NCBI RefSeq assembly: GCF_003143515.1
Contig: NZ_CP029343.1
Coordinates: 1,488,001-1,552,000, forward strand
Length of the DNA stretch: 64,000 bases
Direction of reading: 5' to 3'
Source: Massilia oculi
GTDB taxonomy: Bacteria; Pseudomonadota; Gammaproteobacteria; Burkholderiales; Burkholderiaceae_D
Shown here: positions 55,323 through 63,551 of the stretch, in pieces
How the letters are laid out: each line of letters opens with the position of its first letter
Numbering within the stretch: the first letter of the stretch is position 1
Made by a program: the position numbers and the translations under genes
Notes under the pieces: model-generated
Told to the model about the DNA's origin: nothing
Seen by the model: only the letters and a program-made list of their open reading frames with translations
The model's database searches: none

Positions 55323-55757
55323 TTACGAGTTTCCCAAGCGGCCTTCAGTGATGGCTTCGCGGTACGAGCTGATGATCGCGGCCACGGCGGCCGGCAGTTC
55401 GTCGACCAGCTGCTCGACTGCTTCGCGATCGAACGGGATATCGAGGTTCCACCCCTTGACCGACTTCATGATCGAGTCGACGTTCACGCTCACCTGGTGC
55501 GCAACCAGGTCGGCTTGGCGGAAGTCCGGCAATGGCTCGCCGGCGTCGGCAGCTGCCTTGTACCGTGCCGATTCCTTCTCCGCGCGTGCCGTGACAGCCG
55601 CCTGGAGGGCATCCGCGAATTCCGCGTACTCCTTGCGGGTGCGGTACAGGTATTCGACCTTCATACAGCCGGTCGAACCGTCGAGCATCTGGAAGGTGAT
55701 CTCTTTTTCGAACGATTCCGGACGTTTGCCGAGAACGATCTTATGTGCTTTTGCCAT
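55323..55757 (-). CDS. Phage tail assembly chaperone (G-like)
   Basis: A 144-residue protein beginning MAKAHKIVLGKRPESFEKEI, with LDGSTGCMKVEYLYRTRKEY and a helical, acidic C-terminal half (FDREAVEQLVDELPAAVAAI). This fits the phage tail assembly chaperone TAC_4 type. It lies after the tail tube gene as gpG does in lambda. The slippery heptamer GGGAAAC at 55329-55335 precedes its final codons. Confidence 0.8.
   Translation of the reverse strand: MAKAHKIVLGKRPESFEKEITFQMLDGSTGCMKVEYLYRTRKEYAEFADALQAAVTARAEKESARYKAAADAGEPLPDFRQADLVAHQVSVNVDSIMKSVKGWNLDIPFDREAVEQLVDELPAAVAAIISSYREAITEGRLGNS
55329..55335 (-). promoter_or_regulatory. Programmed -1 frameshift slippery heptamer
   Basis: In the zero frame of the chaperone the codons are TTG GGA AAC TCG TAA. 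G GGA AAC is a perfect X XXY YYZ slip site, nearly identical to lambda GGGAAAG. After a -1 slip the frame continues CTC GTA ATC GCT GCG GAG GCC ATG into DUF1799 without a stop. Confidence 0.75.
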
Positions 55758-55781
55758 GATTTTTGTCTTTCAGGGGAGAAT

Positions 55782-55809
55782 AAAAAAACCGCGAGGGGCG
55801 ACCCCGCGG
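55782..55809 (-). terminator. Terminator after the tail tube gene
   Basis: On the minus strand CCGCGGGG and CCCCTCGCGG form a stem (one mismatch or bulge) around TCG, followed by seven T. It would let tail tube be made in excess over the downstream genes. Confidence 0.75.
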
Positions 55810-55845
55810 CTGGGAAAAGCCTGCTGGAGCAGGCTGGCAAAACGA

Positions 55846-56493
55846 TTACGATGCGTAGCGCACCGGGCGGCCCTGCATCGCGCAGCCGGCGCGCACGGCC
55901 ATCACCTGGCCCTTGGTCATCGTCGGGGTCTCGTCGAAGCTGACATAGCCCGAGTACAAGATCTTGCTGCCGCTCGGCAGGTCGGCGCGGACGGCGGCGA
56001 TCTTGCGCGAGTCGGCCGTCTTCTTCAGCGCCGAGTGGTGCGGCAGCGAAGGGTCGTCGGCGATCGTCATCGCCAGGCTCTGCGCGTTGTAGCCGTCGGG
56101 CAGGTTGATGTCGTTCTCGTTGTCGAGCAGGCTGACCGAGACGTACTTCGGATCGCCACCCGAGATTTCGGCCGTCAGCACCTGCTGGATCGGAACCCAG
56201 GTCGTGATCTTGCGCAGCGTGCCGGCGCCCAGGCCGGTCGGGAACAGGTTGACTTCGCTGGTGTCCATGCCTTCGAGCGTGACCGAAGTCGAGGTCACGG
56301 CCTTGGCGCGGAACACTCGGTTGGTCATGCGGCTCCAGCCGCCGGTGTATTCCAGGTAATCGCCGATGGCGAAGGTATTCGTCGCGGTGGTCAGAACGGT
56401 TTCGGTCGCGTTGGTGGCGGCCGAGACGGCGATTGCGGCGGCGTAGGCGGTGGCGATCGCGTAAGCGGTGCCGGTCGGAAGCGAGAGTGCCAT
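55846..56493 (-). CDS. Major tail tube protein
   Basis: A 215-residue protein, MALSLPTGTAYAIATAYAAA at the N-terminus, with TNATETVLTTATNTFAIGDY and WVPIQQVLTAEISGGDPKYV. The position between the DUF3168 tail completion gene and the tail chaperone, and the phage_tail_3 style middle, make it the tail tube subunit. It is set off by terminators on both sides, fitting a highly expressed structural gene. Confidence 0.8.
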   Translation of the reverse strand: MALSLPTGTAYAIATAYAAAIAVSAATNATETVLTTATNTFAIGDYLEYTGGWSRMTNRVFRAKAVTSTSVTLEGMDTSEVNLFPTGLGAGTLRKITTWVPIQQVLTAEISGGDPKYVSVSLLDNENDINLPDGYNAQSLAMTIADDPSLPHHSALKKTADSRKIAAVRADLPSGSKILYSGYVSFDETPTMTKGQVMAVRAGCAMQGRPVRYAS

Positions 56494-56509
56494 TTATGGG
56501 CCTTTCAGT

Positions 56510-56528
56510 AAAAAGCCCGTTTCCGGGC
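56510..56528 (-). terminator. Terminator before tail tube, inner
   Basis: On the minus strand GCCCG-GAAA-CGGGC is followed by TTTTT. It is the second of two tandem hairpins in the 87-bp gap before the tail tube start. Confidence 0.7.
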
Positions 56529-56531
56529 ATG

Positions 56532-56563
56532 AAAAAAGCCGCCTGGCTTGCGCGCGGCGGCTT
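56532..56563 (-). terminator. Terminator after DUF3168 gene, outer
   Basis: On the minus strand AGCCGCC and GGCGGCT pair around a 13-base GC-rich loop, followed by TTTTT. It lies 18 bp after the DUF3168 stop. Confidence 0.75.
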
Positions 56564-56580
56564 GGATTGGGTTCGGGCGA

Positions 56581-56934
56581 CTACCGGTCGGCCCAGATGC
56601 TGAAGTCTTGACGGCTGCCGTAGACGGCCATGTCGGCGTCGAAGTCCGACACACACGCGCTCTGTGGGCGTGCCTGGATCGACGTGGCCACGATCAGCAC
56701 CTCCTCGATCAGCTTCATCAGGCCCTTGGCCTCAAGGCGCGAGTCGGCCCAGACGTTCACCTGAATCTCGGCGTTTTCTATGCTCGGCACCGTGTTGTCC
56801 ACGAAGCTCAGGGCCTGGCCGCCGACCTGCTGGTAGGTCACGTACGGCCGTGCGGTGTTGGTGGGCGCGAAGTCGGGCGACACGCGCGGGCACACCATGC
56901 GGATCAGCGCGACCAGCTTTTGCTCAAGGATCAT
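56581..56934 (-). CDS. DUF3168 tail completion protein (gpU-like)
   Basis: A 117-residue protein. MILEQKLVALIRMVCPRVSP at the start, ARPYVTYQQVGGQALSFVDN and the strand-rich AEIQVNVWADSRLEAKGLMK are typical of DUF3168. Such proteins cap the tail and join it to the head connector. It overlaps the HK97-gp10 stop (ATGA). The last residues (YGSRQDFSIWADR) close the usual fold. Confidence 0.88.
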   Translation of the reverse strand: MILEQKLVALIRMVCPRVSPDFAPTNTARPYVTYQQVGGQALSFVDNTVPSIENAEIQVNVWADSRLEAKGLMKLIEEVLIVATSIQARPQSACVSDFDADMAVYGSRQDFSIWADR

Positions 56935-57443
56935 TCGAGGGCCCTCAGAATTTCAGCGACAGCCGCCTCAAGGGCCGCCTGCTCTTTCACCGCGACGCGG
57001 CGCATGAAAGGATTGGCCGGCACCTGGCGCGGCTCATCCAGCAGCACGTAATAAGCATCCTTCTCCGCCTGTGGCGCCCGGCGCTTCGGCCGCGGCTTGT
57101 CGCGCATGCTCGGGCGAATTGCCGTGTACCAGTTGCCGTCGCTGCCGACGTAGGAAACGTAGCGCTGCATGTGGCCAAACTCGATGAGGTAGCCGTGCGG
57201 CGCCTTCCTCCAGTTCCAGCTGACGTGGTACACCGCCTTGCCGGGGCTGCTATTCTCTTCCGAAAAGGCTTGATAGATGCTATTGGCCAGGTTGCCTGAC
57301 TTGCGGATCGCCATCGCGTTGCGGCGCGCCTCGAGGTACAGCACCTCGGCGGCGGCCTGGGCGGCGGGGCGCGCCGCTCGCTCGATCGCCTCGGCATCCT
57401 GCTCGTTCCGCTGGATGAGCGAATCCAGGTCGACCCGGATCAC
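56931..57443 (-). CDS. HK97 gp10-family tail-completion/neck protein
   Basis: A 170-residue protein beginning with GTG at 57443, which overlaps the previous stop (GTGA): VIRVDLDSLIQRNEQDAEAI. AAEVLYLEARRNAMAIRKSG NLANSIY (helix then conserved SGNLANSI), YHVSWNWRKAPHGYLIEFGH and PFMRRVAVKEQAALEAAVAE are family features. It shapes the head-tail joining region. A start codon other than GTG would leave out the first helix. Confidence 0.85.
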   Translation of the reverse strand: MIRVDLDSLIQRNEQDAEAIERAARPAAQAAAEVLYLEARRNAMAIRKSGNLANSIYQAFSEENSSPGKAVYHVSWNWRKAPHGYLIEFGHMQRYVSYVGSDGNWYTAIRPSMRDKPRPKRRAPQAEKDAYYVLLDEPRQVPANPFMRRVAVKEQAALEAAVAEILRALE

Positions 57444-57748
57444 TTGACCGCCTCGCACACGAGGAACATGAACCGCGGGTCGCGATCGTCTGGCAGCGGC
57501 GGCGCCTTGATCTCGAAGAGCCAGGTCTTGAACTTGGCGCGCATGCCGGCGTCGACGTCCTGGCGCGCCCGGATCCGGATGGAAGCCTTTACGACCGAGG
57601 TCTCGGCGTTGGCCCGAATCGCCTCGGCGCCGGTCTGGAACTTCACGTGGGCCCAGACCGCTGCCAGATCGACCCAGGTCTGTGTCGGCTGGCCGATCCT
57701 GTCCTCGCCGGCCTCGCGCCGCTGCAGGGTGATGCGGTCGTTCATCAT
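57440..57748 (-). CDS. Phage head closure / head-tail adaptor protein
   Basis: A 102-residue SPP1 gp16-type protein: MMNDRITLQRREAGEDRIGQ, WVDLAAVWAHVKFQTGAEAI, and the strand SIRIRARQDVDAGMRAKF. The opening, DRITLQRR..., is a hallmark of this adaptor family. It overlaps both neighbours. Two adjacent ATGs (57748, 57745) are possible starts. Confidence 0.88.
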   Translation of the reverse strand: MMNDRITLQRREAGEDRIGQPTQTWVDLAAVWAHVKFQTGAEAIRANAETSVVKASIRIRARQDVDAGMRAKFKTWLFEIKAPPLPDDRDPRFMFLVCEAVK

Positions 57749-58290
57749 GCGAACACCCGCAGCTCATCGAGCAGCTTGCCCAGGAATTCGTTCTTGGGCG
57801 TGCCGGCCGGCGCGAAGTGCTCGGAAACCTTACCCAAGATGTAGCGCTTGGCATTCGCCGGCACCAGCGTGTCGTCGGCGCCGTAGCCGCAGGTGTAGAC
57901 CACCTCGACCGCGTTTACGCGCGTCTGGGTTGCCGGCCAGCCGCGGCCCGGCGCCGGCACGATATAGCCCGGCTCGCTTTCGGCGTCGACCAGGTAGTCC
58001 TGCGGGTCGAGCGTGAGCTGGGCTCCGGCCTGATCGTAGAACTTGACGTGCACCACCGACAGGATCGGCGGCTTGTCCAGCCGGATCGCCGCCGGAAAGG
58101 CGTCGAGCGTCAGCCGGTAGGTCTGCTCAACGAACGCGCGGCCGGTTTCGTGCTCTGCCTCGCGGGTGTACGCCTCGACGACCTGGCGCAGCTCGGCGTC
58201 GTGCTCCTCTCCGTCCACCCGGGCCGACGTGCGCGCAGCATCGAGCGACACCGCCAGCGCCGCCGGCGGGGTGATCAGTTTCAGGCTCAT
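57745..58290 (-). CDS. Head-tail connector protein (HK97 gp6-like)
   Basis: A 181-residue protein. Residues 1-100 are a gp6-like helical domain: PPAALAVSLDAARTSARVDG, HDAELRQVVEAYTREAEHET. The rest is beta-rich (YLVDAESEPGYIVPAPGRGW, VEVVYTCGYG) and ends with a helix (PANAKRYILGKVSEHF). These proteins form a ring below the portal. The start at 58290 overlaps the stop of a 49-codon ORF. Confidence 0.85.
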   Translation of the reverse strand: MSLKLITPPAALAVSLDAARTSARVDGEEHDAELRQVVEAYTREAEHETGRAFVEQTYRLTLDAFPAAIRLDKPPILSVVHVKFYDQAGAQLTLDPQDYLVDAESEPGYIVPAPGRGWPATQTRVNAVEVVYTCGYGADDTLVPANAKRYILGKVSEHFAPAGTPKNEFLGKLLDELRVFA

Positions 58291-58436
58291 CGGGTCGTTT
58301 CCTGTGTTGCTGGCGGCCGGCCGGACCCGGCTGGCGCGCCAGATGCTTGCGGCGCCCGCGCGTACTCGACGGCGTTCTGCTGTTGCTTCTGCAGGACCTC
58401 GTTCGGCACGCGCGGCAGTTTCGATGCGTCGATCAT
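58287..58436 (-). CDS. Small head-operon protein, 49 residues
   Basis: Read directly: MIDASKLPRVPNEVLQKQQQ, then NAVEYARAPQASGAPAGSGR and PPATQETTR. It is hydrophilic and probably disordered at the C-terminus. Its ATG overlaps the stop of the fibre-like gene upstream (TGATG) and its stop overlaps the connector start (ATGA), so it is inside a chain of coupled genes and likely translated. The function is unknown. Confidence 0.7.
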   Translation of the reverse strand: MIDASKLPRVPNEVLQKQQQNAVEYARAPQASGAPAGSGRPPATQETTR

Positions 58437-61400
58437 CAGTTATCCACCCTGTTGAAATGAATGGTCCGGAAAAACTTCTCGCCGTTCGCACAGAGGAACG
58501 GCAACGTGCAGTGGTTGAGCGGGTCGGCCGAGACATCCATGCCGCCCAGCTTCACCATGATCAGCGCGCCCTGGGCGACCGGCTGCTCGAGAACCGTGAC
58601 GCCGGCAGGAATTGCCGGCAGGGCCGAGGCGATCTGCGTGCCGCTGTCCGCCAGGATGTTCCCGACGTCGGCCACGAAGTAGCGTTTGTCGTCCGGATCC
58701 TTTGACACCGTCCAGACGCCCTGCAGCTTGGCGAACCAGATGGTCCTGTCGATCTGCTCGCCGTTCGCGAGCGTGACGCGCAAGGTGCAGAAGTTGGCCG
58801 CGTCCGACAGCTCGTCCAGGCCGCCCACCTTCACCGCGATGAGTGCGCCCTGCAAGACAGGCTGCTCGAGCACCTGCACGCCGCCGGCGACCGCGACAAC
58901 CGACGCCGCAGTCGTCTGGCTCTCGGCGAGGTCGAACGAGATGTCGGCTACGCAGTAGAACTCGTCCAGAGGATGCTTGTCGATCGTCCAGCGCCCATCC
59001 TGCTGATACGGCCCACTCGGGTAGGCCACCACGGGACCGCCGAAGACAACCACCCGCGTGCCGCCAGGGAAGACAACCTTGCGCGCCGGCGCCACCTTCG
59101 CGGCGTCGAAGTCGGCCTGGCCAGGCGGCGCCTCCGCTTCGGTAGTGAAACTGCGCGCTAGCGGTGCCGACCGGTTGCCTGCTGCGTCGTAAGCGCGCAC
59201 GCGCACAGAGTAGCTGGTGCTCGCCACCAGCCCTGACAGAGTGACGGTGCGCGCGACGCCGACATTCGTATAGCTGGCGCCGCCGTTGTTGCTGTACTCG
59301 TAGCCGGCCACACCAACATCATCGCTCGCCGCCGGCCAGGACAACGATGCCCCGGTGGTGGTGATCGCTGTGACGGCGACCGATCCTGCCAGGACCGGGG
59401 CTGTAGTGTCTTCGGCCGGAGCGCCGACGGCTACAGCGCGGCCAATGTCAACGTCCATCGGCAGCGCAACCACGCCGTTGTCGAACGTGAATGCGGAGAC
59501 GTCGGGGTTGGCCCCGCTCATGTACGACAGCCGCGGATTGCTGCCAATGGCGCGCTCCACGGCCACGTCGAGTGCCGTGGCGTTCACCCGTGCGACGGAC
59601 AGGATGGTCAGCGGTCCCGTGTCATCGACAGCCACGAAGCCGCTATTGCCGCTGGCCGGCAAAAAGTCAGTGCCGTTGCCGTGCCGCAGCGCGACGCGGA
59701 ACTTGTCACCCGAGGCGGTGATCGACGTGATCGCCGGGCCGCGGCGGTACGCCGAATCTCCAGCCAGCACCGGATTGAAGATTGCGACCACCCGGTCGCC
59801 GCTCGCGTCGTAGCTAACCAGGTGGATGCCGTCCCCGCCCAGCGCCATGTCGACGGTCGGGAAGTGATAAACGTTCGCATCGTTTCCGACGTCCAGCTCG
59901 GCCAGGCGCACATAGTTCGCCTGCGTGTCGCTCGTGTCCAGGCGTCGATTGAACCCGCTGATCAGCACCTTGAGGTCAGGCTGGCCGGTCAGCGCGCGCA
60001 CGTCCGCGATGAACTTTCGCAGCATGGCGGCGTGCGCTGCCCGGCTGACGACCACGTTGTTGGCGGCGTCGTTGGAGCCCATGGAAACCATGAGCGCACC
60101 GATCTTGCCGCCCTGCGCGTTGATGGCCGAGGTCAGTTTCGCGAAATACGCATTGCCTGCCTCGGTCCAGGTCTTGAGCATGGTCCCGGATTCGCCGGTG
60201 CCGATCATGCCGACCGGGACGCCAAGGCGCAGCGCCAGGTCGTTGGCGATCTTCTTCGCGATTCCGTTGGACGCCGATGGGAACGACTTCCAGGTGTAGC
60301 CGTCGGTCGTGCGGTAGGTGGCGATATATGCGGTCCCTGGATAGGTTCCGCTCGTCCACCAGCCGTGAATCGTCGACGATCCGGCGCCGACAATCAGTTC
60401 GCCCACGCCCCACGAGTTCGTGTCCAGCGCCGACGTGTAGATGACGGCGCCGGCGGAGTTCTTGAACCGCACTTGCGCGCGATAGCCGCCGCCCTGGTTC
60501 GCCACAAGGTTGCCCGACCAGGCGTTCGCGCCGATGGTGACGTCGACGAGCGGGGTCCAAGCCTGCAGCACGGTGGTGCCGTCGGCGGATGCGACGAGCT
60601 GCGCCTCGATCGTGGCCGGAGCGACGTTGTACTCACCGCTCATACGCACTTTGGCAGTGGTGCCGATGCGCTGGTAAATACGACGCGCTGTCATGGCCGC
60701 GAAACTGTCGCTGAACGCCGGCGGCGCGGTGACCGCCACACCGGCGCTCGTCGACGTCTCGGTGCCGCTCCCATTCGTCGCCGTCTCGCGCACTGCCAGG
60801 CTCTTACCGCTATCGCCAGTAACCGGCGTGTAGGTTGCGCCTGTCGCGCCAGAAATTGCGACGCCGTCGAGCAGCCATTGCCGGGTGATGGTTGGTGCCG
60901 GGGAACCGGACACGGTACCGGGCGTGTAGCTGGTGGCGACGCCTACCGACGGTGTGCCGATGACCGCCGGGGCCGAGCTGAATGTAGGAGCGGCAGCCTG
61001 CGCCGGCACATTGCCGAAGCCAGGATCGGTGCCGGTCGTGACCGAACCGTATGCGGTCAGGTGCGCGGCCTGCGGACCCAAGTCGTTCAAATCGCTGGCA
61101 GTCACCAGCGGGTAGTAGAAATCTGGCGTGCGGCCGAGGTCATAGACCGTTTCACCGTAGGCCAGGCGCGCGACCTCGTGCGTCGACAGAATGCTGCCCC
61201 GCACGCGGAAGATCCGGCCCAGCGCTTGGTCTGCGAACTTGGCATCGGCCAAGTCGCTCCGGCCGCCGATGACGGTCGCGCCTGGGCCGTCTTGGATGCT
61301 AGTCAGGTTCACGCCCGACAGCGTATAGGTGGGCACTCCGGTACCGTCGGCCGGCGCCGTGCTGCGGATCGGACTCGTACGGATGCTCATCCCACCAGTC

Positions 61401-61720
61401 GAACCGCGGCTGATCGAGATCAGCCACTTCGAGGCGCCGGACAGCGAATTGGCCGGCGCGCTGAACAGGCCGGATGCCGAGTTGACCTGGATGCCGATCG
61501 AATTCGGGGTCGAGTGACCGGGGCCCAAGTAGGAAACGCTGAACGCTCCCGCCTGCAGCCCGCCGGTCGAGAACAGCACCTCGTTCTCGGCGCCGGCATA
61601 CGTGCCGCCCAGGCACAGGACAAAACATAGTGACCACGCCTCGGCCGGGAAGGTGTTATTCGGGCCATCCGGCGTGCTGAGATACTGCGGCGTAGCGCCG
61701 CGCTGAAATTTTACGGTCAT
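58436..61720 (-). CDS. Fibre-like virion protein with SGNH esterase domain
   Basis: A 1094-residue multidomain protein. In order it has a laminin-G/concanavalin-like domain (about 1-235, SWLCFVLCLGG-type strands), an Ig-like repeat (about 245-335, YTPVTGDSGKSLAVRETATN), a linking jelly-roll (about 340-440), and an SGNH/GDSL hydrolase with block I VGAGSSTIHGWW (about 448), block III VSMGSNDAANN (about 548) and block V GGDGIHLVSYD (about 631). An FN3 domain follows (about 777-873), then two C-terminal repeats (EQPVLQGALIAVKVGGLDEL and EQPVAQGALIMVKLGGMDVS). Ser, Gly, Asn, Asp and His of the active site are all present. It lies between capsid and connector genes, so it may be a head fibre that deacylates surface polysaccharide. 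Confidence 0.82.
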   Translation of the reverse strand: MTVKFQRGATPQYLSTPDGPNNTFPAEAWSLCFVLCLGGTYAGAENEVLFSTGGLQAGAFSVSYLGPGHSTPNSIGIQVNSASGLFSAPANSLSGASKWLISISRGSTGGMSIRTSPIRSTAPADGTGVPTYTLSGVNLTSIQDGPGATVIGGRSDLADAKFADQALGRIFRVRGSILSTHEVARLAYGETVYDLGRTPDFYYPLVTASDLNDLGPQAAHLTAYGSVTTGTDPGFGNVPAQAAAPTFSSAPAVIGTPSVGVATSYTPGTVSGSPAPTITRQWLLDGVAISGATGATYTPVTGDSGKSLAVRETATNGSGTETSTSAGVAVTAPPAFSDSFAAMTARRIYQRIGTTAKVRMSGEYNVAPATIEAQLVASADGTTVLQAWTPLVDVTIGANAWSGNLVANQGGGYRAQVRFKNSAGAVIYTSALDTNSWGVGELIVGAGSSTIHGWWTSGTYPGTAYIATYRTTDGYTWKSFPSASNGIAKKIANDLALRLGVPVGMIGTGESGTMLKTWTEAGNAYFAKLTSAINAQGGKIGALMVSMGSNDAANNVVVSRAAHAAMLRKFIADVRALTGQPDLKVLISGFNRRLDTSDTQANYVRLAELDVGNDANVYHFPTVDMALGGDGIHLVSYDASGDRVVAIFNPVLAGDSAYRRGPAITSITASGDKFRVALRHGNGTDFLPASGNSGFVAVDDTGPLTILSVARVNATALDVAVERAIGSNPRLSYMSGANPDVSAFTFDNGVVALPMDVDIGRAVAVGAPAEDTTAPVLAGSVAVTAITTTGASLSWPAASDDVGVAGYEYSNNGGASYTNVGVARTVTLSGLVASTSYSVRVRAYDAAGNRSAPLARSFTTEAEAPPGQADFDAAKVAPARKVVFPGGTRVVVFGGPVVAYPSGPYQQDGRWTIDKHPLDEFYCVADISFDLAESQTTAASVVAVAGGVQVLEQPVLQGALIAVKVGGLDELSDAANFCTLRVTLANGEQIDRTIWFAKLQGVWTVSKDPDDKRYFVADVGNILADSGTQIASALPAIPAGVTVLEQPVAQGALIMVKLGGMDVSADPLNHCTLPFLCANGEKFFRTIHFNRVDN

Positions 61721-61738
61721 CAGTCGCTCTGTGAGCGG

Positions 61739-62014
61739 CTATGCCGCTGGAAGGGTATCGCTCAGCTCAAGGTATTTCATTCGTCCGCGGCGCTCGTATT
61801 GCACCGTGGTCACTCCGCGCTCGCGGAGCATGGCCAGGGCCGCCCGGTGGGTGGCGCGGTCGATCTTGCCGACGGCGCCGTGTAGGTACACGACCGTGTC
61901 CGAGAGGTGGCTGACCGTCATAATTCCCACGTACGGGCGGCGCGCCTCGTAGCCGCCCGGCGCGTCGTACACGCGGATGGTCGAGACTTCAGGGGTCATA
62001 TGCAGGTGGGTCAT
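61739..62014 (-). CDS. Hypothetical phage protein in the head operon
   Basis: A 91-residue protein: MTHLHMTPEVSTIRVYDAPG, then YVGIMTVSHLSDTVVYLHGA, and a basic C-terminal helix/strand (LAMLRERGVTTVQYERRGRM). It is predicted to be a small alpha/beta fold. The position suggests a head or fibre accessory role. No family is recognised. MTPEVSTI (residue 6) is an alternative start. Confidence 0.6.
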   Translation of the reverse strand: MTHLHMTPEVSTIRVYDAPGGYEARRPYVGIMTVSHLSDTVVYLHGAVGKIDRATHRAALAMLRERGVTTVQYERRGRMKYLELSDTLPAA

Positions 62015-62034
62015 GACGGTCTGCCCTGGTGGGT

Positions 62035-62217
62035 TTACTTTGCGGCGCGGCCGCGCTTCGGCGCCCCTGCACCGGCGCCGCCTTCTTCGGGATCGTCGAA
62101 GGCGCCGAGCTCGGTGGCGGCCGACTCCAGCTCAGGCGGGCATTCGTCGCCCGGCTCGTACTGCACGGGGTATATCTCGCCGGCCGGCACGCCTTGGAAT
62201 GGCTTGGTGAATTGCAT
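62035..62217 (-). CDS. Small acidic head-operon protein
   Basis: A 60-residue acidic protein: MQFTKPFQGVPAGEIYPVQY, then EPGDECPPELESAATELGAF and a basic tail PKRGRAAK. The ATG at 62217 is preferred because GGAG lies six bases upstream; a longer frame to 62268 would read through a terminator hairpin. Small proteins directly after the capsid gene are often decoration or head-completion factors, but this one is not recognised. Confidence 0.6.
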   Translation of the reverse strand: MQFTKPFQGVPAGEIYPVQYEPGDECPPELESAATELGAFDDPEEGGAGAGAPKRGRAAK

Positions 62218-62231
62218 GTCGCTCTCCAAAT

Positions 62232-62261
62232 GAAAATGGCCCAGCATCAGCCGGGCCATTT
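62232..62261 (-). terminator. Terminator after the major capsid gene
   Basis: On the minus strand AAATGGCCCGGC and GCTGGGCCATTT pair (one mismatch) around TGAT, followed by TCATTT. It is 15 bp after the capsid stop. Confidence 0.7.
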
Positions 62262-62275
62262 CGGTCATGCCGCAG

Positions 62276-63547
62276 TTACGCGGCGGCGATGCGCATGAAC
62301 TTCATGCACTCGGGATTGTCGAGGCCGCCGCCGACGCGCTTGGTCGTGTAGAACGACACGAACGGCTTGTTGGTGTACGGGTCGCGCAGCACGCGCACGC
62401 CGACGCGGTCCAGAATCTTGTAGGCACGCTTGAAGTCGCCGAAGGCCACCGCCAGCGAGTTCGCGGCCACGCCCGGCATGTCCGGAATGTCCGCGATCGC
62501 GTAACCGGCCAGGGTCGACGGCTGACCGGCCTGCAGCGATGGCTGCCACAGGTAGTTGCCGTCCGAGTCCTTCAGTTTGCGGATGCGCAGCATGGTGTTG
62601 CGGTTCATCGCGAACTTGGCGTTGCCGGTGAAGGTCTCGGGGAGCGCGTACACCAGGTCCAGGATCGCGTCTCCGGTGATCGCTCCGGCGGCGCCGGAAG
62701 CGATGATCTCGATACCGCCCAGGGGGTGCAGGGCGGTGCCGCCGGCGGCGTAGGTCAGCAGGCCGCGTGGCTTCTTGGAGCCGTCGCCGGAAACGAACGC
62801 CTTGCCTTCCTGGTAGGCGAATTCGACGTCGACTTCGCCGGCGAGCCAGGCTTCCAGGTTGATCTCGCCGTCGTCGAGCATTTGCTGGGTGGCCGATGGG
62901 TTGGCGTAAATCTCGCCCCAGCTGTAGCCTTGTTCGGCCAGCTTCGGGGTGTTGGTTTCCGGGCGAGCATCGGTCTCGCCGACCCAGCCCGAGGTGGTGC
63001 CGCGCAGATTGACCAGCTTCTTGTAGCCGCTGCCGCCGACCTTCTGGACGGTGCACAGCGCGCGCATTGGCGAGACGATCAGCAGCTTGTCGGTGATGGT
63101 ACGGTCCCACTCGACAGGCGAGGTATAGCCGCCGTCTTCCGCCGCGCCCTTACTGAGGGCTGCCTGCACGTCGCCGCGGCGCATGTGCGCCTGGAACGAT
63201 TCGCTGTATTCCTTGTCCTTGAGCGGCCGCGCGCCACCGGCACCGCTCATTTCCATGGCGGCCATCTTAGTGGTGTTGGCGTCGATCGCAGCCTGCAGGT
63301 TGGCGATCTCGTCGTTGATTTTCTCGACCTTGCTGGCCTGCAGCGGGTCGTTGATGTCGGCCTTCAGGTCGGTCAGCTGGCGGGTGTGCTCGTCCTTGAA
63401 CGAGGCGAACGCCTGCTGAAGCTGTTGGACGACCTTGGTGATATCGCCGGCATCGGCGCGCACGCCACTGACGATGCCGCGAGGGGCTGGTTTTGCTGCG
63501 ACTGCCAGCGCTGCGGCTTTCGCCAGCATGACACGATTGGTTTTCAT
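62276..63547 (-). CDS. Major capsid protein, HK97 fold
   Basis: A 423-residue capsid protein. The first about 105 residues are a helical delta/scaffold domain (QQAFASFKDEHTRQLTDLKA, KINDEIANLQAAIDANTTKM) that is normally removed by the prohead protease. The mature fold has MRALCTVQKVGGSGYKKLVN, GWVGETDARPETNTPKLAEQ, LAGEVDVEFAYQEGKAFVSG, KPRGLL and PDMPGVAANSLAVAFGDFKR at the usual spacing. It forms the icosahedral shell. The prohead protease gene is 4 bp upstream in transcription order. Confidence 0.95.
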   Translation of the reverse strand: MKTNRVMLAKAAALAVAAKPAPRGIVSGVRADAGDITKVVQQLQQAFASFKDEHTRQLTDLKADINDPLQASKVEKINDEIANLQAAIDANTTKMAAMEMSGAGGARPLKDKEYSESFQAHMRRGDVQAALSKGAAEDGGYTSPVEWDRTITDKLLIVSPMRALCTVQKVGGSGYKKLVNLRGTTSGWVGETDARPETNTPKLAEQGYSWGEIYANPSATQQMLDDGEINLEAWLAGEVDVEFAYQEGKAFVSGDGSKKPRGLLTYAAGGTALHPLGGIEIIASGAAGAITGDAILDLVYALPETFTGNAKFAMNRNTMLRIRKLKDSDGNYLWQPSLQAGQPSTLAGYAIADIPDMPGVAANSLAVAFGDFKRAYKILDRVGVRVLRDPYTNKPFVSFYTTKRVGGGLDNPECMKFMRIAAA

Positions 63548-63551
63548 AATT

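Noticed and set aside
59681-61630. A 649-codon plus-strand frame
   Set aside because: Antisense to the SGNH fibre gene, whose domains and active-site blocks are clear.
62218-62268. Longer N-terminus for the small acidic head protein
   Set aside because: The extra 17 codons read through the capsid terminator hairpin; the ATG at 62217 has a well-placed GGAG.
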